64,000 nt of DNA from Herbaspirillum sp. YR522 (GCF_000282575.1 NZ_AKJA01000129.1:1-64000); one strand, 5' to 3'. Numbered from the stretch's first letter, positions 1-8,803 are shown. Numbers and translations: made by a program. Notes: a model not told the origin generated them from the sequence alone.

Positions 1-6
1 CTGGTT

Positions 7-2418
7 TTAAGGGAGGATTACCCTGCCGCCGAGGGCGCTGGAAGAAAGGCCCTGATAGCCATTCTCCGTTGCCCAAGTGCGATATCGCTGGTACAAATCA
101 CTGCTTCTAACCCCAGCCTTGAAGTCGTACATTACCGCCTCATCCGAAAGTTCTAGAAGAAACTGGCGGACCGGATCTGAATTCAGTCGGTACGATTCAA
201 TTGTTTGGTGAGAGCTAGGTGGAGCATCGAACTTACCACGACGCAGCAGATTTTGCAGCCCAGTGACCGCCCAGTTCAAAATGCCAGGTAACTCGGCCAT
301 CAGCTTTTCTTCTCGATGTATATCTCTCTCGTGTTCTTTGAACTGGCGATTGAACTGCAGGATGATGGCACGCCGTGCAAATCCATCAGAATGGTCCAGC
401 AGTCTCGGTAGGCTATTCGTTGCACCAATCAATCGAGCATATGGTCTGAACGAAAAGGACGGTTCAAACTTGCGCTCCGCTTCGATTTCGTCCCCAGCCG
501 TGATCTGCTTCAGGTAGCCGTCGGAGATCGTTGCTTGGGCGCTCATCTCGGAGCTGATGTTCACCAGTTTACCGAAGAGCTCAGCTCTGACGAACTTATC
601 CTGTAGGCGTTCGATGGCAGCATTACTGATATTCGCAGACCCAACAAGAGCCTGCAGCACTGAAAGAACAAGCGACTTGCCATTGCCCCCAGCGCCGACG
701 AGCCATAGGAACTTGTGCATCTTTGTATCCGGGATCAGACAGTAGCCGCTGAACTCCTGTAGCAGCCTGATCTTGCTCTCCTTGTCGGCATCTGGCGCAA
801 AGATTTCTTCTAGTGTTTGCAGCCACAGGGCGCATTCCGCTTCCGGTAGAAATTTAATCTGCAGGGCGTTTGTCAATTTGTGATCTGGACTGTGCGGAAG
901 CAACCTCCCTGAGATTGGTTCCAGTGTTCCATTCTTCAGGCATATCAGATTCGATCTTCTTTCGAACATCGCTGGGTCTGCGGCGTGATTGGTTCTAATC
1001 AGTTCGAAGATCGTGTTTATCTTTCTTGGGGTTGCTGCGTCTCCAAGATAATTCAGAATTGGATTTCGCACTTCTAGGTCTTGCTTGAGAACCTTCCAAT
1101 AACCTTCTGCATATGCAAGCATCTTGTTATCGAAGCAGGCAAGGTGACCTCCGAAGAGTTTCTGTCCCAGCTCTTTTGCCATCTGCATGGGAGATGGGTC
1201 TTGCTTCCTGCCCGATAAGCGTGGACTTGCGGGAACTGACGCTCCTTCATCTTCCAGAGCGTATTCGCAGGGAGTCATCCAGGGGTTGTCTATCCATAGA
1301 TCATGGCCAAGGTCCGCAAGCGTTTGGGATGTCCATCCATCACGTAGGGCATCGGCAAGATCATAGCCTTTGGGGAGATCACTTCCAGGCTTTGTCAGAA
1401 GCTTCAGATCCATGATGGCCGCTACTTGAGCTCCGACTGCTGAAAGCAAATCGTTGAGAGACTTGGCATAAGCAATACCAGCTTCATCGTTGTCCGGAGC
1501 GATATAAACGGTGCGCCCTGCAAAAGGCATCAAATCGGTCTTTTCAGGCGACTTTGCTCCATTCAAGGTGGTGACTGCCACGAAGTCGGGGAAAAGGCTC
1601 TGGGCGGCATCTGCTGCCTTCTCTCCCTCTGTGAAGAGGACGGGTGCTTCAGGTCTTGTTGCTAGCCGATCTAATCCGTATGCGGGGCGAGGCTCTGGCG
1701 GTGCTTTCAATTGCCAGGAGGGATGTCCGGTCTTATCCTTGCAGTACGTCTGTGGGAGATATGTCTTCCCCTCTGCAGTGTCAAACCGGTTCTGGAGGAA
1801 CAAGATCTCACCGGCTGCATTACGATAGGCCCAAGTAGCGGTCGGCTTCCCAAGACGTGCACCGAAGTAAATGGGCCGTCGTGTAAGTGCGTCCTCAGGT
1901 ACTGGCATGACGGCGATGAATTCAGGCTGGTCTGTACGTCTTTTGAAATCGCCCTTCGCTACCCTAGCCGCAGCGATGGCTTCGGATCCCGATGCAATGT
2001 GCTGCAAAATAAGGCGAGCGGCTTCAGTTTGGTTGATGCCTCCCTCCACGTACGCAACTAGGCTGATCAGGTCGGATCCGCTCTCGTTATTGGCCCCGGC
2101 AAAATCTTTCCAGACTCCGTTTTCTGTATTGACTGTAAAAGACCCAATGCTTCCGTCATTCCGAGTCGGATTTAATGCGGCGTATTGCTTGCCTCTGATT
2201 TCGCCATCGGGGATCCAGCGTTCGAAGATATCGTCCTGACATTCGAAGGCAAGCTCCTTGGTCAAGTCAAAGTTAACTCCCCCTTCCATCGACGCGTCGA
2301 GGGTCAAAAGCTCCTTGGCACGGATTACGGGGTTTGTTTCTGCCGGTGGGAGATGAGCTTGTGACGGTGCTGCTGCGGGCGTTTTTTCGCCTTCTAATAA
2401 TTGATTAAAATATGTCAT
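7..2418 (-). CDS. Phage/plasmid-type primase-helicase (TOPRIM + D5/P4 family)
   Basis: This 803-residue protein probably primes and unwinds DNA for replication of the integrative element. Residues about 60-140 resemble the N-terminal part of mobile-element primases. A DnaG-like TOPRIM domain follows, with EGEK at 264-267 and DNDEAG at 309-314. The C-terminal half is a D5_N plus superfamily 3 helicase, with Walker A GAGGNGKS at 575-582 and the typical ATNSLPRL and FARRAIILQFNRQF stretches after it. The ATG start lacks a clear Shine-Dalgarno. The protein stops soon after the D5 C-terminal region (NGYQGLSSSALG), somewhat early for the family, so a short C-terminal truncation or frameshift is possible. 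It follows the small HTH gene on the same strand, and GC is lower than in the core genome. The family call is firm; activity is inferred. Confidence 0.88.
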   Translation of the reverse strand: MTYFNQLLEGEKTPAAAPSQAHLPPAETNPVIRAKELLTLDASMEGGVNFDLTKELAFECQDDIFERWIPDGEIRGKQYAALNPTRNDGSIGSFTVNTENGVWKDFAGANNESGSDLISLVAYVEGGINQTEAARLILQHIASGSEAIAAARVAKGDFKRRTDQPEFIAVMPVPEDALTRRPIYFGARLGKPTATWAYRNAAGEILFLQNRFDTAEGKTYLPQTYCKDKTGHPSWQLKAPPEPRPAYGLDRLATRPEAPVLFTEGEKAADAAQSLFPDFVAVTTLNGAKSPEKTDLMPFAGRTVYIAPDNDEAGIAYAKSLNDLLSAVGAQVAAIMDLKLLTKPGSDLPKGYDLADALRDGWTSQTLADLGHDLWIDNPWMTPCEYALEDEGASVPASPRLSGRKQDPSPMQMAKELGQKLFGGHLACFDNKMLAYAEGYWKVLKQDLEVRNPILNYLGDAATPRKINTIFELIRTNHAADPAMFERRSNLICLKNGTLEPISGRLLPHSPDHKLTNALQIKFLPEAECALWLQTLEEIFAPDADKESKIRLLQEFSGYCLIPDTKMHKFLWLVGAGGNGKSLVLSVLQALVGSANISNAAIERLQDKFVRAELFGKLVNISSEMSAQATISDGYLKQITAGDEIEAERKFEPSFSFRPYARLIGATNSLPRLLDHSDGFARRAIILQFNRQFKEHERDIHREEKLMAELPGILNWAVTGLQNLLRRGKFDAPPSSHQTIESYRLNSDPVRQFLLELSDEAVMYDFKAGVRSSDLYQRYRTWATENGYQGLSSSALGGRVILP

Positions 2419-2525
2419 ATATAGTTTTTATCGTTATGTACTCCGTCCGAGATTCGTCGTTTCGGGCGGATTTTTTTCGCCGATCTTCACCATGAAGAAA
2501 CGGCAAGCAGGGCATTTCTCTGTGC

Positions 2526-2720
2526 TTACTGCTCGAAACGAGGACGAAGCCTCGATACATCGAATCCGCTGGCCTTGGCGACGATCTCTGCCTTATCCAG
2601 GTTTGGGATGTGATTGTTGCGGATCCACTTGCCGACTGTGCTTTTTGATACTCCAAGCTTGCGGCTGACCATGGTTGTTCCACCCATGTTGTGTATAGCT
2701 TTTGCTGTATCTCCTCTCAT
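2526..2720 (-). CDS. Small Cro/YdaS-like helix-turn-helix regulator
   Basis: This 64-residue protein consists almost entirely of one helix-turn-helix domain; the segment VSRKLGVSKSTVGKWIRNN matches the Cro/YdaS type of phage and island repressors. An AAGGAA Shine-Dalgarno lies about 8 nt before the ATG, which supports the start. It lies about 110 bp upstream of the primase-helicase gene on the same strand, so it probably controls expression or copy state of the replication module. Cro/YdaS proteins are usually DNA-binding lysogeny or antitoxin-like regulators. I see no YdaT-like partner, so a toxin-antitoxin role is not supported here. Confidence 0.75.
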   Translation of the reverse strand: MRGDTAKAIHNMGGTTMVSRKLGVSKSTVGKWIRNNHIPNLDKAEIVAKASGFDVSRLRPRFEQ

Positions 2721-2917
2721 TTTTATATTCCTTTTTTGTTATAAATGGGTGCTTTCTGGCTTACCCTATCAGTATGTTAACTTCGGTTTCTGAGGGCGAT
2801 CGGGAAAAATGAAAAAATTTTCATTGCTGCGATTGCAGTGGTGTACGGAGCTCCACTCGGAAAGACTTCTTCCGGGAATATTTCAGCATCTGCGATGTCA
2901 GACAGCAGGAAGTTTAA

Positions 2918-2948
2918 GCAGGCATCCTCCCTATCTTCCCTACGGTCA
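2918..2948. repeat. Direct repeat copy 1 (iteron-like)
   Basis: A 31-bp sequence whose core on the minus strand reads GGGAAGATAGGGAGGATG. It recurs 127 bp away at 3045-3075 with 4 mismatches. The core is itself a tandem of a 9-bp GGGAAGATR-like unit. Repeats of this style next to replication helicases can be origin iterons, but function is inferred. Confidence 0.6.
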
Positions 2949-3044
2949 CAGTCCTGGTTCACAGCTTAAGGTGTATGGCGAACTGTATGTGCGGAATTTC
3001 AGATGCCACGTTCTGACCGTAAGGGGGAGGCTAGACGGTTTTGC

Positions 3045-3075
3045 GCAGACATCTTCCCTATCTTCCCTGCGGCCA
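3045..3075. repeat. Direct repeat copy 2 (iteron-like)
   Basis: Second copy of the 31-bp repeat. On the minus strand its core reads GGGAAGATAGGGAAGATG, a near-perfect tandem of a 9-bp unit. It lies about 75 bp beyond the stop codon of the downstream helicase gene. Confidence 0.6.
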
Positions 3076-3115
3076 GTTGGCATGGTCTAACGAACTGCCC
3101 GAGTCGATCCGACAG

Positions 3116-3139
3116 CTCCCCACTTTTGAGGGTGGGGAG
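3116..3139. other. Hairpin with 8-bp perfect stem
   Basis: CTCCCCAC and GTGGGGAG form a perfect 8-bp stem around an 8-nt loop, just past the stop of the second helicase gene. No T-run follows on either strand, so it is not a classical terminator. It could be a transcript-end stabiliser or part of the replication control region. Confidence 0.45.
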
Positions 3140-3150
3140 ACTGACTGGGA

Positions 3151-4926
3151 TTACATCACCTGAGCTGGCTGGCGATGTGTCCCTGGTAGGCTTGCGATAT
3201 TGTTCGGGAAGTACGGTCGTCCGGCCTCACTGGGGCTGACCATCCAGACGGTTGAGCCAACCTTCCTAGAGCGGAAGCTCAGGCGACTTAGCTCCCGGCC
3301 AAACGAAATCGAGTTTCCTGCCGAGAAGTGGTGTGATCTGCACCAGCTGCTGTACGCTGAGAACAGCTCCTGAGCCTTGATACCGCTGAGACCCTGCGAC
3401 GGCACAAGGCATTCTTCGGCAAAGCCCCTGGCAGGCGATAGCTCGGTCCGATACGCTCGGACCTCCTGATCAGATGACGGCGGAATCGAGAATCTGCCTA
3501 GTGCTTGCAGTGCCCTTGCTCCGGCGACCGCCCAAGAGATAATGCCTGGCGTCTCCTCCTTCAGCTTATCAAGTAGCTTCGGATCTCGTTCGCTTGCGGA
3601 GAACTGACGATTGAAGGTCAGAACTATTATGCGACGGAAGTATCCTTCAGTTGTGTCTGCGCTATGCGGCATGCTGTTGGTTGCCGTCATGAGCTTGACA
3701 TAGGGCTTGAACTTAGAGGACGGCTTGTATTTTGCCGACGCTTCGATGGAATCGCCGCCCACGATCGCCTTGAACTCTCCATCCGCAACATGGCGTAGCT
3801 TCGGCAAGTCCGGGGATTGGTTTAACAGCTTCTTCTCCAAGGTTGCACGGACATCAGGGTGATTCAGCCTGTGGAGCATAGCGCTGGTGGTATTTTCCTC
3901 ACCGACGATGTGGCGTGCAATGTCCATCAGAACTGATTTGCCGTTGGATCCTTCGCCCTTCAATATAAGCATGCACTGCTGGCTAATGTTTGCGGTGAGC
4001 ATGTAGCCCATCCACTGCTGAATGAACTGATGCTTCTCCACCGTATCGACATCACCAGACCAAATGCTATGCAGGAAGGCCATGAAGTTCGGGCATTGGC
4101 TACCCGACACATAACTGTGAGGAATGCGATTGAACAGACTGTGGGCGATGTTGTGTTCGCCCAGTCGTCCGGTAGTCACGTCCAATGTCCCGTTGGTGAA
4201 GCAGATGTGATTAGGGCTAGGCTGCGCTTCAGCATCTGTAAGTTCGATGGCCAGGATCATCTTGCGGATAGCATCAGCCCTCTTGATAGTGGCGTCAGCA
4301 CCCAGGTGCTTGATGATCAGATTCTGGATCTTCCTGGTATCAATAGGCTGGTATGCACCCTCGTGAGGCGCATACATCTTATCTCCAGGTGCGACAAGTA
4401 AGCCGCTGCCAAACTCGCTGGCAACGACGGATCGAGCGAGGGTGACGTGGCCGATATCCTTGTGTGCGCAATTCCACTGCAGAAGATCTTCTGGTGATTC
4501 TGCGATGCTGCCACCCGGCAACGGACAACCACCCGATGGGCAAGTGGTCGCACCGTTCTCTCGGATTTCCTCGCACGAAGGCGGTCGAGTAGTATCTGCA
4601 GTTGCAATAGCCGAGCCGAGCGTCGCCAAGCCCTTCGATGTTGTGAAGTCTTGGATACCCGCATATCTGCCAAGCTGTTTGGCCGCAGCGGTAAGGACAT
4701 TATGGTTGGAGCACGCCGCTTCACCTGAGCAGCAAATGCGCAGGGTTCTGCACTTCAGCAGCTGAAGTGGCAGAAGAGCGTGCTGGCGCACCCTGGCTCC
4801 AACGGGCAGCCCTTGCTCTGCAAGTGTGGCTGCAGCGGTGTCAAGCACGTCGGCAAAAGCATCCTGCTCACCATTGCTTCTAAGCAGGGTCGCTTCCTCC
4901 TGTTTCACGGGCACGTTAGTGCTCAT
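3151..4926 (-). CDS. D5/P4-type replication helicase with zinc-knuckle-like N-terminus
   Basis: This 591-residue protein is a second superfamily 3 replicative helicase of the element. Walker A is GEGSNGKS at 324-331, followed by the family stretches LMTATNSMPH and YFRRIIVLTFNRQF. It has no TOPRIM domain. A cysteine-rich stretch at about 59-72 and a C-x2-I-x6-C-x3-C pattern at 118-134 resemble the zinc-binding C-terminal part of archaeo-eukaryotic-type primases, without the catalytic primase domain. GGTGGAGAG lies just before the ATG, which overlaps the stop of the upstream AlpA-like gene, so the two are translationally coupled. The two helicases in this element are clearly diverged and may belong to two replication modules. 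Confidence 0.87.
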   Translation of the reverse strand: MSTNVPVKQEEATLLRSNGEQDAFADVLDTAAATLAEQGLPVGARVRQHALLPLQLLKCRTLRICCSGEAACSNHNVLTAAAKQLGRYAGIQDFTTSKGLATLGSAIATADTTRPPSCEEIRENGATTCPSGGCPLPGGSIAESPEDLLQWNCAHKDIGHVTLARSVVASEFGSGLLVAPGDKMYAPHEGAYQPIDTRKIQNLIIKHLGADATIKRADAIRKMILAIELTDAEAQPSPNHICFTNGTLDVTTGRLGEHNIAHSLFNRIPHSYVSGSQCPNFMAFLHSIWSGDVDTVEKHQFIQQWMGYMLTANISQQCMLILKGEGSNGKSVLMDIARHIVGEENTTSAMLHRLNHPDVRATLEKKLLNQSPDLPKLRHVADGEFKAIVGGDSIEASAKYKPSSKFKPYVKLMTATNSMPHSADTTEGYFRRIIVLTFNRQFSASERDPKLLDKLKEETPGIISWAVAGARALQALGRFSIPPSSDQEVRAYRTELSPARGFAEECLVPSQGLSGIKAQELFSAYSSWCRSHHFSAGNSISFGRELSRLSFRSRKVGSTVWMVSPSEAGRPYFPNNIASLPGTHRQPAQVM

Positions 4927-5135
4927 GCCAACTCTCCACCTTGAGTGGAGCCGGAGTGGGCGAAAGTGTTGGCCTGGATGAATGCTTGCAAGTCGCTAAG
5001 GCGATACTTGGCGTAACGGCCTACTTTGACGACAGGCAGGGAATAGCGCCCGGTCGAGAACCAGGCCGCAAGCGTTTGCGGCTTGACGCCGAGGTATTGC
5101 GCTGCTGCTGTACGGCTGAAAAGATCAGATTGCAT
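4923..5135 (-). CDS. AlpA/excisionase-like DNA-binding protein
   Basis: This 70-residue protein is a winged-helix DNA-binding protein of the AlpA/MerR-excisionase type; FSRTAAAQYLGVKPQTLAAW is the helix-turn-helix and GRYAKYRLSDLQAFIQ is the wing and following helix. An upstream in-frame ATG exists, but CAGGA seven nt before the ATG at 5135 fits this start best. Its stop overlaps the start of the D5 helicase gene. AlpA proteins in P4-like elements activate the integrase or act as excision factors; here its target is unknown because no integrase is visible. Confidence 0.8.
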   Translation of the reverse strand: MQSDLFSRTAAAQYLGVKPQTLAAWFSTGRYSLPVVKVGRYAKYRLSDLQAFIQANTFAHSGSTQGGELA

Positions 5136-5153
5136 ATTAGTCCTGTTGAAGGG

Positions 5154-5172
5154 CCGGCTAGGAATTAGCCGG
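5154..5172. promoter_or_regulatory. Inverted repeat upstream of the AlpA-like gene
   Basis: CCGGCTA and TAGCCGG form a perfect 7-bp dyad around GGAAT, about 18 bp before the AlpA-like start. No T-run follows, so an operator or a translation-affecting hairpin is more likely than a terminator. Confidence 0.4.
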
Positions 5173-5216
5173 ACAGACGAGACTTTATGCGGTTGCACTT
5201 TCTAAGTGGCGTGATC

Positions 5217-5244
5217 TTTTTCTGGATTTTTTCCCGCAGAAAAA
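5217..5244 (-). terminator. Weak terminator-like inverted repeat after the DUF6387-like gene
   Basis: TTTTTCTG and CAGAAAAA are complementary across a 12-nt T-rich loop, directly downstream of the 5252 stop. The stem is AT-rich and short, so the call is tentative. Confidence 0.3.
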
Positions 5245-5251
5245 TGGTGCT

Positions 5252-5980
5252 TCAGGATTCGGCTGCCATCGCTAGTTGGCGCAATGTGGTCATGGTGAAA
5301 GCAAAGTCTGCAGCATCGCCGATTTCCCGTACCTTGTCTTTGGTCCCGGTGCCATCTGGATACAGCCATGTGGATAGTATCTGGCCAGATGGCCTCTTTT
5401 CTCCTTGCCGTCGGTACCACAAGATGAGATCTTGGTAGGGGAGGATCCGTTGTCTAGACCAAGATGCCAAGACTGTCTCCGTGATTTCGGCCTCCCGCTT
5501 ACGCTCGAATCGTTGACGATTTGCTCGGATTTCTGCAGTCAAGTATTTTTCGAAGTCCCGCCTTATTTTGCTCTCGGACGCCCGAAGGTCGATGGTGACG
5601 TGCCGCTGCATCGAGAACCCATCGGCACCGATGTCGGTTAGCTTCGCATCACATTGAGTATGCCGATCTACTTCATCTTCTTCCATGTTGCCGATGAGTG
5701 CTTCGATGATGGTCATGGTTTTTGCGATCGTTAGGGGATATACCGAAGAGGGCGCCGCGTAGTTTGCATCGAAGCCGATGTCATGAAACGGGCCGGCACT
5801 GATCTCTGTAAAGTGAAGATCAAATAGTTCGTATTGCTCGCTGGCGATCAGCCCTTCCAGATAGATGCGATTGCCTATCTGTGTTTTCCAGCCATCGAAG
5901 TCAAGAGACTTGGTGCGGGAGTAACGCTCCAGATGAAACCATGGTGGGCAGGAAGGAGAAGGTTTGGAGGATCTAGGCAT
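5252..5980 (-). CDS. DUF6387-like mobile-element protein
   Basis: This 242-residue soluble protein resembles DUF6387 proteins, which I know as accessory genes near integrases on genomic islands. Visible hallmarks are a PPWFHLERY stretch near the N-terminus and a GWKTQIGNRIYLEGL segment, followed by a charged helical region at about 150-185 (RRDFEKYLTAEIRANRQRF). I see no signal peptide, membrane segment or catalytic motif. It is the last gene before the tRNA and is transcribed away from it. A promoter-like TTGTGC-17-TACAAT lies about 75 bp upstream. No molecular function is claimed, and the family match is from memory of its sequence pattern. Confidence 0.6.
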   Translation of the reverse strand: MPRSSKPSPSCPPWFHLERYSRTKSLDFDGWKTQIGNRIYLEGLIASEQYELFDLHFTEISAGPFHDIGFDANYAAPSSVYPLTIAKTMTIIEALIGNMEEDEVDRHTQCDAKLTDIGADGFSMQRHVTIDLRASESKIRRDFEKYLTAEIRANRQRFERKREAEITETVLASWSRQRILPYQDLILWYRRQGEKRPSGQILSTWLYPDGTGTKDKVREIGDAADFAFTMTTLRQLAMAAES

Positions 5981-6035
5981 GGAATAAACTGCAGGAGCGA
6001 GTCTCTCAGATCTGCTGTGGAGAGCGGCGGCTCAA

Positions 6036-6049
6036 TTGATCAAATTTGA
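6036..6049. promoter_or_regulatory. Overlapping palindromes upstream of the DUF6387-like gene
   Basis: Two overlapping perfect palindromes, TTGATCAA (6036-6043) and TCAAATTTGA (6040-6049), lie just downstream of the candidate -10 box. They are a plausible operator for one of the element's small DNA-binding proteins. Confidence 0.35.
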
Positions 6050-6054
6050 CCGCC

Positions 6055-6083
6055 ATTGTAACCCCGTGCTTTTAGGCGCACAA
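6055..6083 (-). promoter_or_regulatory. Candidate sigma-70 promoter for the DUF6387-like gene
   Basis: TTGTGC (6083-6078), a 17-bp spacer and TACAAT (6060-6055) on the minus strand. The -10 matches five of six consensus bases and the -35 three of six. The -35 touches the T-tract of the tRNA terminator. Confidence 0.35.
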
Positions 6084-6114
6084 AGAAAAAGGGACTCCAA
6101 TCTCTTGGAATCCC
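6083..6114 (-). terminator. Rho-independent terminator of the tRNA-Ile2 gene
   Basis: A 10-bp stem (GGGATTCCAA with TTGGAGTCCC, one G-T pair) closes a GAGA tetraloop and is followed by TTTTTCTTT. It begins about 10 nt past the tRNA CCA end, on the same strand. Confidence 0.85.
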
Positions 6115-6123
6115 TTTAAATAC

Positions 6124-6202
<79 letters not shown>

Positions 6203-6236
6203 AAAAAGATGGCCGGCGATTTTAACATCACCGGCC
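6203..6236 (-). terminator. Rho-independent terminator of rpoD
   Basis: GGCCGGTGA pairs with TCGCCGGCC (one T-G pair) across an AT-rich 8-nt loop, followed by ATCTTTTT. The T-tract abuts the first base of the tRNA-Ile2 gene at 6202. Confidence 0.8.
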
Positions 6237-6247
6237 AGCTCTGACAC
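6219..6247 (-). promoter_or_regulatory. Candidate tRNA-Ile2 promoter nested in the rpoD terminator
   Basis: GTGTCA (6247-6242), a 17-bp spacer and TAAAAT (6224-6219) on the minus strand. The -10 lies largely in the loop of the rpoD terminator hairpin. The predicted start would give a tRNA leader of about 10 nt. Confidence 0.5.
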
Positions 6248-6253
6248 TCTCGA

Positions 6254-8803
6254 TCAATTGCCTTCGAGGAAGCTCTTGAGCTTGTCCGAACGCGAAGGAT
6301 GACGCAGCTTGCGCAGTGCCTTGGCTTCGATCTGGCGAATACGCTCTCGCGTGACGTCAAATTGCTTGCCGACTTCTTCCAGGGTGTGGTCGGTCGACAT
6401 CTCGATACCGAAACGCATGCGCAACACCTTCGCTTCGCGTGGCGTCAGCGAGTCGAGGATGTCCTTGACCACGCCGCGCATCGAAGCATGCAACGCCGCG
6501 TCGGCTGGAGCCAGCGTGTTGTTGTCTTCGATGAAGTCGCCCAGGTGCGAATCGTCGTCGTCACCGATCGGCGTTTCCATCGAGATCGGCTCCTTGGCGA
6601 TCTTCATGATCTTGCGGATCTTGTCTTCCGGCATTTCCATCTTGATGGCCAGGGTTGCAGGATCTGGCTCGGCGCCGGTCTCTTGCAGGATCTGCCGCGA
6701 AATGCGGTTCATCTTGTTGATGGTTTCGATCATGTGCACCGGAATACGGATGGTGCGCGCCTGGTCGGCGATGGAGCGGGTGATCGCCTGGCGAATCCAC
6801 CAGGTGGCGTACGTCGAGAATTTGTAGCCACGACGATACTCGAACTTGTCCACTGCCTTCATCAGGCCGATGTTGCCTTCCTGGATCAGGTCGAGGAACT
6901 GCAGGCCACGGTTGGTGTACTTCTTGGCGATCGAGATCACCAGGCGCAGGTTGGCCTCGGTCATTTCGCGCTTGGCCATGCGGGCCTTCTTCTCGCCAGC
7001 CCCCATCTTGCGGTTGATGGCGCGCAGGTCCGGCAGCGGCAACACCACGCGCGCTTGCAGGTCGATCAACTTCTGTTGCAGTTCCTTGATGGCCGGCACG
7101 TTACGGGCCAGCACCACGCTGTAGTCATGGTTGCCGGCGACTTCGCCGTCGACCCAGTCAAGGTTGACTTCGTTGCCCGGGAACACCTTGATGAAGTGGT
7201 TGCGCGGCATGTTGCACTTGTTGACCGCCACGTCCAGGATCTGACGCTCGACCTGGCGCACTTCTTCCACCTGCGCACGCAACGTGTCGCACAGCTTCTC
7301 GACTACCTTGGCGGTGAAGCGGATGCCCAGCAGTTCGTTGGAAATGATCTCTTGCGCCTTGACGTAGGGCTTGGAATTGTAGCCTTCCTTCTCGAACGCC
7401 TTGCGCATGTTCTCGAACTGGGTGCCGATGACGCCGAACTTGCCCAGCGCATCACGCTTCAACTGTTCGAGCTGCTCGGCCGAGAAACCGGCGGCGCCGG
7501 CAGTGCCGGTGCCTTCGCTTTCTTCCTCTTCGTCTTCTTCGTCCTCGTCGTCCTCTTCGTCTTCTTCGTCGTCAGAGGCCGATGCGGCTTCTACCTGCTG
7601 CACCGATTCGTTCAGGTCGACCAGGCCGTCGACGATCTCGTCGACCTTGATCTCGTCTTTCGAAATGCGGTCAGCCGCGGCCAGGATCTCGGCGATCGTG
7701 GTCGGGCAGGCGGAGATGGCCTGGATCATGTCCTTCAAGCCGTCTTCGATACGCTTGGCGATCTCGATTTCGCCTTCGCGGGTCAGCAGTTCGACCGAAC
7801 CCATTTCGCGCATGTACATGCGCACCGGGTCGGTGGTGCGACCGAAGTCGGAGTCGACCGTCGACAGCGCCGCTTCGGCGGCAGCCTCGGCGTCGTCATC
7901 GCTGGCGACGTTGGCCACGTTGTCCGACAGCAGCAGGGTCTCTGCGTCAGGAGCATGCTCGTACAGCGAGATGCCCATGTCGGCGAAGGTACCGATGATG
8001 CCTTCGATCGCTTCCGGATCGACGATGTTCTCGGGCAGGTGGTCGTTGATTTCGGAGTACGTCAGGAAACCGCGCTCCTTGCCCAGCTTGATCAGGGTCT
8101 TGAGCTTTTGGCGACGGCGCTCGAGTTCTTCTTCGCTGGCTTCGGTATCGGACGAGAAGGCGTCCTTGAGCAAGGCCTTTTCCTTGGCCTTGCGGTCCTT
8201 GGCCTTGGCCTTGTCGACCGCCTTGAGCTCGGCGCGCTCGACCGCGTTGAGGGCCGCCATTTCTTCGCTCTCAGGCTGGAATTCCTTCGGCTTGCGGCCG
8301 CGACGGCCCGGCACCTTGACGGACGGCAGGATGTAGCCCGAGGTGTCGATGGCCGCCAGCGCTGCGGCATCAGTGGTTTGGCTCACGCTCGAGGATGCGG
8401 AGGTCGCACCAGCGTCCTTGCCTTCCACCTGTGCGGCTTTGGTGGACTTGGCGGCTGTCTTGGGTTCGGGTTTCTTGGTCGTCACGGAGGTCTTCGATTT
8501 CACAGAAACCGCTTGTTCGGCGGCTTGGGATAACTTTTTGGCTGGCGCCGCAGTCGCTTCTAGCGCTGCTGCACGTACCGGCTTGGCGGGAGCCCCCTTG
8601 GCTACCGCGTGTTTCGGCGTCCCTGCTGTCGCAGTCTTGGCCGTCGATTTCACTGCATTGGCCACGGGCGCCTTGGCCGCCTGCTTGGCGGCCGCCGTCT
8701 TCGAGCTGGATGCCCCGACGGAGGATTTTACTGCCGTTGCCGCTTTCACGCTCTTTGCGGGAGCAACCGGAGATTTCGCGGGTTTCTTCATTGCATTTGC
8801 CAT
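6254..8803 (-). CDS. rpoD: RNA polymerase primary sigma factor RpoD (sigma-70)
   Basis: This 849-residue protein is the housekeeping sigma factor that directs RNA polymerase to -10/-35 promoters. Region 1.2 ([20 protein letters not shown]), the non-conserved region with a long Asp/Glu run, region 2 ([31 protein letters not shown]), region 3, and region 4 with its helix-turn-helix ([20 protein letters not shown]) are all present. The first about 170 residues are Lys/Ala/Pro-rich, like a histone H1 tail, which I associate with Burkholderiales RpoD. The ATG at 8803 is preferred over an upstream in-frame TTG. It is the last gene of the rpsU-yqeY-dnaG-rpoD cluster and has its own upstream gap of about 400 bp and a strong terminator. 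Confidence 0.98.
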   Translation of the reverse strand: MANAMKKPAKSPVAPAKSVKAATAVKSSVGASSSKTAAAKQAAKAPVANAVKSTAKTATAGTPKHAVAKGAPAKPVRAAALEATAAPAKKLSQAAEQAVSVKSKTSVTTKKPEPKTAAKSTKAAQVEGKDAGATSASSSVSQTTDAAALAAIDTSGYILPSVKVPGRRGRKPKEFQPESEEMAALNAVERAELKAVDKAKAKDRKAKEKALLKDAFSSDTEASEEELERRRQKLKTLIKLGKERGFLTYSEINDHLPENIVDPEAIEGIIGTFADMGISLYEHAPDAETLLLSDNVANVASDDDAEAAAEAALSTVDSDFGRTTDPVRMYMREMGSVELLTREGEIEIAKRIEDGLKDMIQAISACPTTIAEILAAADRISKDEIKVDEIVDGLVDLNESVQQVEAASASDDEEDEEDDEDEEDEEEESEGTGTAGAAGFSAEQLEQLKRDALGKFGVIGTQFENMRKAFEKEGYNSKPYVKAQEIISNELLGIRFTAKVVEKLCDTLRAQVEEVRQVERQILDVAVNKCNMPRNHFIKVFPGNEVNLDWVDGEVAGNHDYSVVLARNVPAIKELQQKLIDLQARVVLPLPDLRAINRKMGAGEKKARMAKREMTEANLRLVISIAKKYTNRGLQFLDLIQEGNIGLMKAVDKFEYRRGYKFSTYATWWIRQAITRSIADQARTIRIPVHMIETINKMNRISRQILQETGAEPDPATLAIKMEMPEDKIRKIMKIAKEPISMETPIGDDDDSHLGDFIEDNNTLAPADAALHASMRGVVKDILDSLTPREAKVLRMRFGIEMSTDHTLEEVGKQFDVTRERIRQIEAKALRKLRHPSRSDKLKSFLEGN

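Larger units (their letters stand above)
2721..3150. other. Intergenic region between the two helicase genes, possible replication control region
   Basis: This stretch of about 430 bp carries no convincing gene; the short frames in it have no recognisable domains. It holds a 31-bp imperfect direct repeat and a strong hairpin, both listed separately. Its place between two replication helicases makes it the best candidate in view for a cis-acting replication or partition region of the element. Confidence 0.5.

Noticed and set aside
2526-2720. YdaS/YdaT toxin-antitoxin pair
   Set aside because: Only the HTH protein is seen; no adjacent YdaT-like gene can be supported.
2777-2962. 61-codon minus-strand frame between the helicase genes
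   Set aside because: No family resemblance, and it overlaps the direct-repeat region.
6299-8533. Very long open frame (744 codons) on the plus strand opposite rpoD
   Set aside because: It is the codon-bias shadow of high-GC rpoD; the product has no domain and rpoD is certain.
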